From the NCBI RefSeq assembly GCF_030929615.1, contig NZ_JAVFVU010000044.1, positions 1 through 58,752 on the forward strand: DNA of 58,752 nt, written 5' to 3'. How positions within the stretch are numbered: the first letter of the stretch is position 1; every line of letters begins with the position of its first letter. Positions 33,699 through 43,274 of the stretch are shown in pieces. Source of the DNA: Dyadobacter sp. LHD-138. GTDB lineage: Bacteria; Bacteroidota; Bacteroidia; Cytophagales; Spirosomataceae. The translations under genes and the position numbers were made by a program. A model generated the notes under the pieces. The model saw only the letters and a program-made list of their open reading frames with translations. It was not told where the DNA came from and ran no database searches.

Positions 33699-34764
33699 GA
33701 TATTAATGATGGGATAAGGGACTCACTAAGAGGCTTGAAACGCTGTTCCCTTTATCAATCAATAATTGACATATTTGTAGGGTAAGATTTTTGATAACTA
33801 TCAATATTTCATATTGGTTACATACTCCTGGTGTGATGTTTACATTGAAAATTATAATTTGTGGACTGTCAGCCATACTTTGGAAAGACCCGTCTTTAGT
33901 AATGTTCGCACACAGGCTATTTCGCTAGGGTGATTACATCAAATGATAAGTTGCGCTAAGAGTGTGAATAAAAAGTCATCATTTCTAGCAGCTTTCTTTC
34001 TTTTTCTCCTGAGGCTCATTTTTGATGGTTCTCTCTGTAATAATGTAAGGGCGGTTTTTCTTATCGTTGTCAGGTTTCTTGGTGCATGATCTTTCCAGCA
34101 AGTGCATTTGTCCTCATGGAAAGCCATGTCTAAGTGCCACGGGGCCGGCGGTGTTGCTGGTTTTCTATCCCCCAATGATTCCTGACATATTCGCCCATTT
34201 CCTGGGTCGACTTTCCCGTTAAAGAGCTGATAACGTATCTTTTATCAAACTGTACCTTCCCATTTATCCATCTTGTCGAGGCCATACATACAACAATTAA
34301 AAACAGAAGTCAATGCTTGGCAAAATCATCGAAGTAACAAAGAGAGTACCATAAACTGGAAGTTAAAAAAAGAAGATGCAAGAATAAAATTAAAGAAGTT
34401 GTACCCGTCAATTTAGCATTAACTTAACACTAGGTATGCAATGCAGGCGGAGCTTGTTGGTCTTGGATAGGTGCAGGTGATACCGGTTTCGTCTGTTCCT
34501 TTACAGGGCGGGATTGTTTAGGATCCAATCAACGGAACCGGGATTTTTTTGCATAAAAAATATTCCTTTATAAAACTTAATGTGTTGTTTGCTAGTGCTT
34601 TGCGTGTGAGACGCGTTTTTGCACCTTCAATAAATAGGCTGTATGTCTGTTTATTTTAAAAATAATTGTGACCTGGGTTATGTTTCCGCGTCTGTTTAAA
34701 GAACCCGATTACACACCATTAAAAATAATTTAAGTACTCAACACACACTATACTTAACATACAT
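33699..34764. other. Intergenic kilobase with only a decayed transposase
   Basis: Apart from the ISAs1 transposase remnant on the minus strand I see no gene. The last 200 bases are AT-rich and must hold the promoter of the large surface-protein series that begins at about 34765. Confidence 0.5.
33939..34285 (-). pseudogene. ISAs1-family transposase, C-terminal remnant with frameshift
   Basis: Two adjoining minus-strand frames together give the C-terminal 110 residues of an ISAs1-type transposase. The upstream piece reads RYVISSLTG then YVRNHWGIENQQH; the downstream piece reads PWHLDMAFHEDKCTCWKDHA then PRNLTTIRKTALTLLQREPS and KRKKAARNDDFL. In intact proteins these are continuous (R-x-HW-x-IEN-x-LHW-x-LDV-x-F-x-ED). 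The frame changes near 34140, and everything N-terminal is lost, so the gene is dead. No terminal inverted repeats were found. Confidence 0.75.
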
Positions 34765-36045
34765 TTGAAACTAATTTACCCTCTCCGTAAAACAGGATTG
34801 GCGGTGAAACTTTACCGCTGCTTTTTAGAAAAAGAACGCTTGTCTGCGCTGCGAAAACTTGGCAGTCTGGCTGTGCTCATTTTTATAGTTTTTTCCTGCA
34901 AAGAACCCGGCGAAGTTTCCGGCCTTAAACAAATCATTTCGTTTGCTCTTCCCAAAGTAAAAACCGTCAGCGTTTCCATTGACGAGACCTCAGGGGTAAT
35001 CAGTGTGGTCGTCCCTTATGGTACGATATTAACCGATCTGAACCCGGAAGTATCCATTAGCCCGGAGGCGTCGATCGTTCCGCTGGCCTCTGTCGCGCAG
35101 GATTTTACAAAACAGGTATATTACACAGTAACGGCTTCGGACGGTTCCAGGAAAGTTTATACGATATCCGTAACTTCCCAGAAACAAGGAGCCGCGCTGA
35201 TCACAGGTTTTTCCAGAGATACCGTCCGCGCAGGCGAAACACTGCTCGTTTCAGGCAAAGACTTCGGCAGTTTTGGAGCGGGTATTCAGGTGGTGTTCAA
35301 AAACGCTTCGGGTACCGAAATTTCCATTCCATCCAAACTGCTCGATTCTACCCGGTTAGGTCTGGTCATTCCGGCGGCAACGAATCCTGATTCCTATTTC
35401 ATTAAAGTCATTAAAAATAAAATAGAAACGGTTTCGGCAAAAACGCTTCTGGTGAAAATTCCGCCGCCTGACATCACTTCTGTTAAGTTTAAAAACATTT
35501 TGCAGGGGGATAGTATTCACATCACGGGCAATTTTATTGTGCCAGCCCGTTATGATTATCGTCTGGAACTTCGCACCGATCAGCTGCGATTTCCCCTGGA
35601 TCCCGCCAAAAAAGAAAACGGAAAATTATCTTTCCTCACGGATGCCAAACTTCCGGCGGGATCATATTCCCTGTATCTGTTGAACGTGCGTGAGCAGATC
35701 ACAAGCATACCCGCAGTAGAAAATATCCGGATTTACGACAATCAGCTGCCATTTATCAAAGGTATTGCCGATGCAAAAACCGCTTACAAACCGGGAGAGA
35801 CGGTCCGGCTGTATGCCGATAAATTTGAAAAACTGACGACACGTTTTTATCAGGTCGAATTGTCGGGCAATGGCGTGAAATATAATCAGAACGGCATTTA
35901 TTCACAGGCCGATAAGCGGTTGTCGATCGTGTTGCCAGCGGATATGAAGGCGTCCCGATACACGGTCAAAGTAATTTTTCTGACGGACTCAGCGGGTGAG
36001 GTTTATAACCTGGACCTGGACGATACCCTAACAATTACAGAATAA
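34765..36045 (+). CDS. IPT/TIG-domain lipoprotein
   Basis: A protein of up to 426 aa with a lipoprotein signal, hydrophobic stretch then lipobox IVFSC at about residue 45. The start is uncertain: the frame opens with TTG at 34765, while a TTG at 34840 would leave a more normal signal peptide of about 20 residues. After the Cys comes a beta domain of the DUF5018 kind (ISFALPKVKTVSVSIDET, then YTVTASDGSRKVYTISVTS), then TIG/IPT-like Ig domains (ITGFSRDTVRAGETLLVSGK from about residue 147). It is likely anchored at the outer membrane and, 12 bp ahead of the SprB-repeat gene, may be its surface partner. Confidence 0.75.
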   Translation: MKLIYPLRKTGLAVKLYRCFLEKERLSALRKLGSLAVLIFIVFSCKEPGEVSGLKQIISFALPKVKTVSVSIDETSGVISVVVPYGTILTDLNPEVSISPEASIVPLASVAQDFTKQVYYTVTASDGSRKVYTISVTSQKQGAALITGFSRDTVRAGETLLVSGKDFGSFGAGIQVVFKNASGTEISIPSKLLDSTRLGLVIPAATNPDSYFIKVIKNKIETVSAKTLLVKIPPPDITSVKFKNILQGDSIHITGNFIVPARYDYRLELRTDQLRFPLDPAKKENGKLSFLTDAKLPAGSYSLYLLNVREQITSIPAVENIRIYDNQLPFIKGIADAKTAYKPGETVRLYADKFEKLTTRFYQVELSGNGVKYNQNGIYSQADKRLSIVLPADMKASRYTVKVIFLTDSAGEVYNLDLDDTLTITE

Positions 36046-36057
36046 CATACACTCTTT

Positions 36058-39000
36058 ATGAAACGAATCTGCGGTGGATTACTGCGTCTTCCTGTTTTTA
36101 TTTTTCTTATTTCCGGATTTTTTGTGAACAAAACCTGGGCTCAGAACAAATTGTTCATGAACCCGATCAAATACACAGACCGGCAGCTGGAAGTATATGG
36201 CTCTCCGTGCAGTGATCCCGCCCAGATCCATCTTTTTATTAATAATGTTCCGGTCAATCCTGCACAGCTCACCACCAAGTTTATTGTCGGTGGTTATTGG
36301 GCTTTTGAGATGGATTTTGGGCTCATGAAACCCGGGGACGTATTTAAAACTACCGATGACTGTGGCGGGGTACCTTATCAGCAAACGGTCAAGGACGACT
36401 ATGTGTACGTAGAAGTGCCCCGCGTGGATACGCCCGGTGGAGCAGCCACCGCAGGGAATGGAATCGGCCCGGATGATCAGTATCCGCCATATGCCAAGTT
36501 AAGTACCGCGGTTTCCGTCGGAAAGTGTTCGCCCGTTCATATTGATTCCCACGGCCTTGTGAGTTATTATGTTTTCAGTCCGCAAACCGGTGGTACTTTT
36601 TTGTTAAATGGTTCTCCTTTAACGAATGGCGCCACGGCCATCAATCCGGGCGGTTATGAAATCAATTTCAATGGTTACCAGGGTACGCCCGTTTACAGCA
36701 TCAACGCCAACGGTTCCATAACCGCCAACACGGCTGTGAAACTGGAAAGTAAAACGCATTATTCCGGCCAGGTCCCAATCTCGCTGGAATACCGTCACGA
36801 CGGCGGCGTAGTTGGAGGGGATTTATCATTCGGGTTTAAAGCCATGTCGATACGGCAGGTTAAAAACAACAGTTTTAACATCGAAAAAGCATCGCTGGGC
36901 GGTAATTTCAATACGGTTACTTATACTTCAAACCCAAATTCAAAATTTAAAATTACTTACGACGGTGTTTATTACCGGGCCTATATGGACAACGTATTGG
37001 TGGATGAACTGCGCCGTTTTGTAGAATACGGAACATCCAGCGGTACGCTTACGCCCGGTTCGAGCGCAGGGCTTGATTACAGTACACCGGTAACCTGGAG
37101 TGGTATGCAATCGGGGCCTCAATGGGTCAGTGTGCTGATTGACGGGGTTTTGTATACCCGCCAGCAGTTTCAGGTGGCGCAGGATATCACGATCAATCCG
37201 GTTGTGAGTAACATCGCATGCAGCGGGAGCAGTTCGGGTGGTATTACCGTCAATGCCACGGGAGGAATTGCGCCTTTACAATATGCACTGAATTCAGGGG
37301 CTTATGTTTCAGGCAATGTTTTTTCCAATCTTGCAGCAGGAAATTATGTGATCAAAGTACGGGATGCCTCCGGTTGTACGGCCACCCGAAATGTTACCGT
37401 TGGTTCTTCCGTGGCCTTGCAGGTTTCGGTGGCAGCCAAAACAGATGAAAGCTGTTCGGCCACAGCCAATGGCTCTCTGACCGTTCAGGCTTCGGGTGGC
37501 GCTTCGCCTTATCTGTATTCCAAAGACGGAACGACTTATGTAACCTCCAACGTTTTCGCGGGCCTGGCCTCAGGCATTTATACTTTTTCAGTAAAAGATA
37601 ACAACGGTTGTATCGGTACGGTTACTGATACGATAAAAACGACGAGCAAATTACTCGCGACCATTGCTAGTCAGCAGCATGTCAGCTGTTTCGGGGGTAA
37701 TACCGGATCAATAACCATTGGAACTGCGGGATCAGTCGTAAGCGGAAGCTTACTGTTTTCCATTGATAACGGAGTAACCTTTCAGGCCTCTAACATTTTT
37801 ACAAATCTGACTGCCAATACCTATAAGGTTATCGTAAAAGACAATACATGCGCCATTTCGGTTAATGCCACGATCACCCAGCCGGGAGATCTCACCATTG
37901 CTGCCGTTTTAAAACAGGCGGTGTCCTGTAACGGATTAAGCGATGGTATGCTGGAAGCAACGGCGAGTTCGGGAACGGCGCCTTATCAGTTTTCCATCAA
38001 TGGAACGCAGTATGTATCGTCGGGGATTTTCGGTGGCCTTGCTTTGGGCAATTATAAAATTTGGGTAAAAGATGCCGCCGGCTGTGTTAAAGAATCTGCT
38101 GTGGTGCCGGTATTACAGCCCGATGCGGTCTCCGTTTCTATTTTGAATAAAACCGATGTTTCCTGTTTTGCAGGCTCAAATGGTGCTTTGACGGCAACCG
38201 GACTGGGAGGCACATTCCCGTATCAATTTTCCAAAGATGGCGTAAATTTTCAGCCGTCACCCACTTTTTCGTCGCTTGCTTCGGGTAATCAACTGATCAC
38301 CATCAAAGATGCAAATGGTTGTAAGGCGACGGTTAAAGGCGATATTTTGCAACCAACCGATATTACAATTAGTGCGGTTAACAGTATAACAGTGAGTTGT
38401 TTTGCCGGAACTAATGGGCAGATCAAAGCAACCGGATCGGGTGGAACGGGGATTTTAAAGTATGCCATCAATGGAACTGATTTTACAGCCCAGACTATTT
38501 TTGACGGCCTTTCCGCTGGCAATTATCAGGTCACCGCACAGGATGTGAACGGCTGTAAAAGGGTGTCGGCAATTACAAGCGTAACGCAGCCAACACAGAT
38601 TGTACCAACGTTCACGAAGTCTGACGTAAAATGTTTTGGAGCAGCGGATGGTTTGGTGACGGTTGCTGCAACGGGCGGGACAGGCGCTTACACTTATTCA
38701 AAAGACGGGACAAACTACCAGACTGCCGGTCTGTTTCAGTCTTTACCGGCCGGAAACATTACCTTTTATGTGAAGGACGCCAATAACTGTGTCCGCACGG
38801 TGGACGTAACCATGGGCCAGCCGAGTGCGCTTGCTGCCACTGTCTCAGCTTCCCAACAGGTATTGTGTTATAATGGAAAGAGTGGGATTATTCAGGCTGC
38901 GGCTTCGGACGGAACAGCGCCTTACCAATATTCAATCAACGGAACGACGTATCAGTCATCCGCGACTTTTGCGTCACTTCCGATCGGTACCTATAAAGTA

Positions 39001-42000
39001 TGGGTGAAAGATGCTAACGGATGTGTGAAAGAAACGGATGGTATCACGTTGACACAACCTACGGAATTGGTCGCATCGATCGCTTCGCAAACCGCCGTAA
39101 AATGTTTTGCAGGCAGTGACGGATCGGTGCAGCTTGCTGCAACAGGTGGTGTGTCGCCTTACAGTTACGCCCGGGACTCGGTGAATTTTCAGGCATCACC
39201 TTCGTTTTCAGGTTTGCCCGGTGCTGCCATCCGTTTCGTGATCAGAGATGGAAATGGCTGTACAAAGCCAGTGACTGCGCAGGTAACCCAGCCGGCTCAG
39301 GCTTACACAATTACCCTGGCCTCGCAAACAAACCTGAGCTGCTACAACGCTAACATTGGGCGGATTGAAGTAAAAAATAACGGAGGAACAGCGCCGTATC
39401 AGGTTTCCGTTGATAACGCCAAATTCCAGACTTCGGAAGTTTTTAGTAACCTGTCTGCCGGAACGTATACCGCGTATGGTCAGGATGCAAATAATTGCAA
39501 GTTTACGTTAACAGGTATAAATTTATCGCAGCCTACGGACATTGTGGTTTCGTTGATCAGCAAAAAAGATGTTGACTGCGAATATTACCAAAAAGGAGAA
39601 GCGCTGGTGTCTGCCAGCGGATCAACAGGAAATTTTTCTTATGCTCTGGGTGGCTTTGATTTCAAATTCAATGCTATTGGCGCTGTGACCAATACGACCG
39701 GTTTCTTTGATAATCTGAAAGCCGGGGATTATACGGTAACAGCCCGTGACCAGTCGGGTTGTACCAAAGAATTTCCGGTAACTATTATCCCAAAAAACAC
39801 AAACATCCGCTACGATGTAAGTAAAACGCTGCCTTCTAATTGCAACAGTCAGGATGGAACGATCAGCATCATCAACACGTCGGGTGGGAAGCAACCCTAT
39901 CAATACAGCATCAGTTCGCAAAACAGTTTCGGAAGTAACGCTACTTTTGGCGGACTTTTAAACGGAACCTACATCGTAACCGTTGCGGATGAGCTTTGTT
40001 CTTATAAAAAAGAAGTGGATCTGACCGTGCCGGGCAGTATCAAAGCATCCTATACCATTGATCCGATTAGTTGCAGCACGCCCGTCGCCAATCTGAACGT
40101 GAATGCCATCAGTGGAGGGAATGGCGGATATCAGCTTTCGTTAAACGGAGCTCCGTTGAGCGCATCCCGGAGTTTTGCCAATCTTCATCCGAATGTATAT
40201 AACATGCTGGTTCAGGATAACCCGCTATCGTGCAAGACCGTTTTGGGTATCGAAATCAAGGAACAAAACCGTGCGGATTTGCAGATTGTCTCCAAACAGG
40301 ACGTACTGTGTTACGGTGGAAGCAGTGGGGCGATCAATATCAAGGGAGACAACAATGTAGGCCCCTTCAGTTATGCCATCAACAACGGCCCTTTTGGCAG
40401 CGATGGCACTTTCGCCGGTCTTTCCATCGGCACCTACCGCTTATATGCCAAAAACCGGATGGGCTGTGTAGATAGTCTTCGGGTGACTTTGGTGCAGCCG
40501 ACGCAACTCAGCAGCAGTTTTACCAAAACCGATAACAGCTGTAATGGTGACAATACCGGAGCACTGGAATTGCTGGGAACCGGTGGAACGCCGGCATACA
40601 GTTATTCGATCGACGGGGCAAATTATGTTTCGACGGGCAAATTTACTTCACTAACCGCCAATACGTATAGCGTTTATGTTAAGGATGCAAACGGTTGTAT
40701 CAGCGCGCAAAATGTGCCAGTTGTTCAACCCGATTTGTTGACGATCACGCCGGTTTATCAGGATACGATACGCTGTTTTGGGGAAGCAAATGGCGTGGTC
40801 AATATCGTTGCGGGAGGCGGGACACCTTCCTATGTTTATTCGATGAACGGGACAGATTATTTCCCGGATGCAAGTTTTAAAAACCTTTCCGTTGGTACCT
40901 ATAAATTTTACGCCCGTGATGTAAAGGGTTGTTTGAAAACCAGCGAACTCAGCATTGCACAGCCAGCGCTTTTGGAACTGGGGTTGGTATCTCAGACAGA
41001 TCCGTTGTGTTTTGAAGGCAAAGATGGCAGTATTCAGGTGGCTGCGAAAGGAGGGAATGCCGGTTATGTTTACACGCTTGATAATGCGGTCAGCCAGCCG
41101 GCTAGCCTTTTTCAGGGACTGACGCAATCGGTTTATTCCATCACAGTCAAAGACCGTAAAGGATGCAGTGCGAGTATGAAAACGGTCGAGTTGCAATGGC
41201 CGTCGAAAATCCAGTCGAAATATGCCACGGTCATGCCGGCCTGTTTTGGAGAATCAAGCGGGACAATTACCGTGGAAGTAAGCGGGGGAAGTCCGGGATA
41301 TCAGGCGCTTTTCAACGGACAAAACTTTAACACCGTGAATAATCTGTTCACTTTTGCCAATGTAAAATCACAAACTTATCCGATTGAAATAAAAGACCAG
41401 CACGGTTGCATCGACAAACTGGATGTGCTGTTATCGCAGCCAACGGCGCTGGTAAGCAAAATAACTATTACCAATAACAATTGTTATGGTGATAAAACCG
41501 GTAAACTGGAAGTATCTGCGGAGGGTGCAACGCCGTCTTATCTGTATGCTCTAAATGGCGGGGCTTATGCTGACAATGGCACGTTTGCCGACCTGACTGC
41601 CAGTGCCTACACGGTCCGCGTCAAAGATGCAAAGGGCTGTGTGCTGACAAAAGAAGTGGAGGTTATTCAGCCAACGGCGGTGAGACTGCTGGCTGTGAAT
41701 CAGGATACAGTACGTTGTTACGGTGAGAAAAACGGTAGTATCCGAATTATGGCCAGCGGCGGGACTCCCGGTTATGTCTACTCTCAGGACGGAACACAGT
41801 TTTATTCCGACAGCACCTTTAAAAACCTGGCGGCGGGAGCTTACAAATTCTGGGTAAAGGATACCAAGGCGTGTTTGCAGACGACATCGTTAAGTATTAC
41901 CCAGCCAGCCATTCTGGATTTAAGTTTGACAGGTAAGACAGACCCGCTTTGCGCAGGGGAACAAAACGGGCGTATCACACTGGCTGCAACAGGTGGAAAC

Positions 42001-43185
42001 GGCACATATACGTATTGGAAAGATAATGTAACGCAGCAAAAGAACGGCACATTCGAAGGATTAACGCAGGCAGAATACACCTTCAAAGTGGTGGATCACA
42101 GGGGGTGTGAGGACACCGTTACCCGTGTAAAACTGGTTTGGCCAAAATCGCTTTTAAGTCAGGTGAGCTGGAAGGGGCCTGTTTGTGATGGTGATCATAA
42201 CGGAAGCATTTCCATGAAACTGGCTGGTGGAATTGCGCCGTACACGGTTAGCGCACCTCAAAATGCGGGAGCAGCTGTTAACACCGGGGATGTCTGGGAT
42301 TTCAAAAACCTGTCTGCTGGTAAATATATATTAAATGCACGGGACGCGAACGGCTGTCTGTCGGTTTCTTCGGTCAACGTGCCGGCGCCGGAAAAATTCA
42401 ATGCCATCAGTTTTCCGGTCACAGAGGCGGTTTGCAAGGGCCAGGAAATTGTGCTGGATGCAGGGAATCCCGGCAAATTTGTTACCTGGTATTATAAGGA
42501 ACAGGTTATTGCCGAAGCTAAAAATCAGCAAAGCTTCAATGCCGTGGAGCCTGGCATGTATAAGGTGGTCGTAACCAATGAAACGGGCTGTTCTGTAAGT
42601 CGGGAGTATAGGCTTGAAAACAATAGCAACGCTTTAAAAGCTGATTTTCTGATGACGGTTCAGGCTTTTGTCGGAGATACGGTGAAGGTGCTGGATATTT
42701 CAAAACCTGCACCGGATGAGATCATCTGGGAGCTGCCGGCACAAGCCCAGACGATATTGAACGAGATCACAAAACTGTCGTTTGCCGTGATCGAAAAAGG
42801 GGAATATCCGATTAAGATGACTGCCAGAAAAGGCGATTGTATCAATACGAAAATCAGGACCATCAAGATTTTTGACAAGGAAGATATCGATCAGACGGAT
42901 TCGCTGCTTCATTATCAGGAAATCAATATCGTGCAGGAAATGCTCGTATATCCCAACCCGAATTTCGGCAAGTTCACCGTGTCGGTAAAACTGGCCAAGG
43001 TCAGTGATGTGATGTTATCCATCTCGAATTCGAGCACAAACACGCCGGTTTTGAAACAGGAAAAGAAAGGGGAGAAGGCGTACACTTTTGAAATAAGCCT
43101 CAGAGATTTTATGCAGGATACCTATGTGGTCACCATTCAAGCGGGCAAGTCGGTACTGTTTAAAAGGGTACTGATGATGAATTGA
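36058..43185 (+). CDS. Giant SprB-repeat adhesin with T9SS sorting domain
   Basis: A 2375-aa cell-surface protein. Signal peptide ends near NKTWAQN (residue 30). Residues 30-375 are a unique N-terminal region. Residues 377-2112 hold 22 SprB-type repeats of about 79 residues, consensus C-F/Y-G-x3-G-x-I then GG-x-x-PY-x-YS-x-DG, F-x-x-L-x-A-G-x-Y and V-K-D-x-x-G-C, each with a probable disulfide. Two Ig/PKD-like domains follow (to about 2280), then a type A sorting domain with LVYPNPNFGKF and a C-terminal LFKRVLMMN. SprB of Flavobacterium is the mobile gliding adhesin secreted by T9SS. This protein is shorter and lies beside a toxin gene, so attachment to neighbouring cells is an alternative role. 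Confidence 0.9.
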   Translation: MKRICGGLLRLPVFIFLISGFFVNKTWAQNKLFMNPIKYTDRQLEVYGSPCSDPAQIHLFINNVPVNPAQLTTKFIVGGYWAFEMDFGLMKPGDVFKTTDDCGGVPYQQTVKDDYVYVEVPRVDTPGGAATAGNGIGPDDQYPPYAKLSTAVSVGKCSPVHIDSHGLVSYYVFSPQTGGTFLLNGSPLTNGATAINPGGYEINFNGYQGTPVYSINANGSITANTAVKLESKTHYSGQVPISLEYRHDGGVVGGDLSFGFKAMSIRQVKNNSFNIEKASLGGNFNTVTYTSNPNSKFKITYDGVYYRAYMDNVLVDELRRFVEYGTSSGTLTPGSSAGLDYSTPVTWSGMQSGPQWVSVLIDGVLYTRQQFQVAQDITINPVVSNIACSGSSSGGITVNATGGIAPLQYALNSGAYVSGNVFSNLAAGNYVIKVRDASGCTATRNVTVGSSVALQVSVAAKTDESCSATANGSLTVQASGGASPYLYSKDGTTYVTSNVFAGLASGIYTFSVKDNNGCIGTVTDTIKTTSKLLATIASQQHVSCFGGNTGSITIGTAGSVVSGSLLFSIDNGVTFQASNIFTNLTANTYKVIVKDNTCAISVNATITQPGDLTIAAVLKQAVSCNGLSDGMLEATASSGTAPYQFSINGTQYVSSGIFGGLALGNYKIWVKDAAGCVKESAVVPVLQPDAVSVSILNKTDVSCFAGSNGALTATGLGGTFPYQFSKDGVNFQPSPTFSSLASGNQLITIKDANGCKATVKGDILQPTDITISAVNSITVSCFAGTNGQIKATGSGGTGILKYAINGTDFTAQTIFDGLSAGNYQVTAQDVNGCKRVSAITSVTQPTQIVPTFTKSDVKCFGAADGLVTVAATGGTGAYTYSKDGTNYQTAGLFQSLPAGNITFYVKDANNCVRTVDVTMGQPSALAATVSASQQVLCYNGKSGIIQAAASDGTAPYQYSINGTTYQSSATFASLPIGTYKVWVKDANGCVKETDGITLTQPTELVASIASQTAVKCFAGSDGSVQLAATGGVSPYSYARDSVNFQASPSFSGLPGAAIRFVIRDGNGCTKPVTAQVTQPAQAYTITLASQTNLSCYNANIGRIEVKNNGGTAPYQVSVDNAKFQTSEVFSNLSAGTYTAYGQDANNCKFTLTGINLSQPTDIVVSLISKKDVDCEYYQKGEALVSASGSTGNFSYALGGFDFKFNAIGAVTNTTGFFDNLKAGDYTVTARDQSGCTKEFPVTIIPKNTNIRYDVSKTLPSNCNSQDGTISIINTSGGKQPYQYSISSQNSFGSNATFGGLLNGTYIVTVADELCSYKKEVDLTVPGSIKASYTIDPISCSTPVANLNVNAISGGNGGYQLSLNGAPLSASRSFANLHPNVYNMLVQDNPLSCKTVLGIEIKEQNRADLQIVSKQDVLCYGGSSGAINIKGDNNVGPFSYAINNGPFGSDGTFAGLSIGTYRLYAKNRMGCVDSLRVTLVQPTQLSSSFTKTDNSCNGDNTGALELLGTGGTPAYSYSIDGANYVSTGKFTSLTANTYSVYVKDANGCISAQNVPVVQPDLLTITPVYQDTIRCFGEANGVVNIVAGGGTPSYVYSMNGTDYFPDASFKNLSVGTYKFYARDVKGCLKTSELSIAQPALLELGLVSQTDPLCFEGKDGSIQVAAKGGNAGYVYTLDNAVSQPASLFQGLTQSVYSITVKDRKGCSASMKTVELQWPSKIQSKYATVMPACFGESSGTITVEVSGGSPGYQALFNGQNFNTVNNLFTFANVKSQTYPIEIKDQHGCIDKLDVLLSQPTALVSKITITNNNCYGDKTGKLEVSAEGATPSYLYALNGGAYADNGTFADLTASAYTVRVKDAKGCVLTKEVEVIQPTAVRLLAVNQDTVRCYGEKNGSIRIMASGGTPGYVYSQDGTQFYSDSTFKNLAAGAYKFWVKDTKACLQTTSLSITQPAILDLSLTGKTDPLCAGEQNGRITLAATGGNGTYTYWKDNVTQQKNGTFEGLTQAEYTFKVVDHRGCEDTVTRVKLVWPKSLLSQVSWKGPVCDGDHNGSISMKLAGGIAPYTVSAPQNAGAAVNTGDVWDFKNLSAGKYILNARDANGCLSVSSVNVPAPEKFNAISFPVTEAVCKGQEIVLDAGNPGKFVTWYYKEQVIAEAKNQQSFNAVEPGMYKVVVTNETGCSVSREYRLENNSNALKADFLMTVQAFVGDTVKVLDISKPAPDEIIWELPAQAQTILNEITKLSFAVIEKGEYPIKMTARKGDCINTKIRTIKIFDKEDIDQTDSLLHYQEINIVQEMLVYPNPNFGKFTVSVKLAKVSDVMLSISNSSTNTPVLKQEKKGEKAYTFEISLRDFMQDTYVVTIQAGKSVLFKRVLMMN
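40504..42393 (+). repeat. Duplicated four-repeat block inside the adhesin gene
   Basis: Block A (40504-41445, 314 residues) and block B (41446-42393, 316 residues) each hold four SprB repeats, and the four match in order: for example QDTIRCFGEANG with QDTVRCYGEKNG, and SQTDPLCFEGKDG with GKTDPLCAGEQNG. The divergence shows an old duplication of a four-repeat unit. Confidence 0.75.
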
Positions 43186-43190
43186 ACATT

Positions 43191-43240
43191 AGCGGTTGGC
43201 TATTAGTTGTTGGCGGTTGCACGGAGGCGGTGCGACTGCC
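43191..43240. repeat. Heptamer-type repeat and hairpin after the adhesin gene (copy 5)
   Basis: gcggttg-gctatta-gttgttg-gcggttg shows the same seven-base period as the repeats near 24.7 and 30 kb. Its end forms an 11-bp stem, ggcggttgcac (43212-43222) with gtgcgactgcc (43230-43240), two G-T wobbles and a 7-base loop. It may act as a partial terminator within the operon. Confidence 0.6.
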
Positions 43241-43274
43241 CCAGTCTAAATTTTCTCTTTTAAAAAAATGAATT

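Noticed and set aside
24684..43240. Heptamer-type intergenic repeats as a CRISPR array
   Set aside because: The units are only seven bases long and degenerate, there are no regular spacers, and no cas gene is present.
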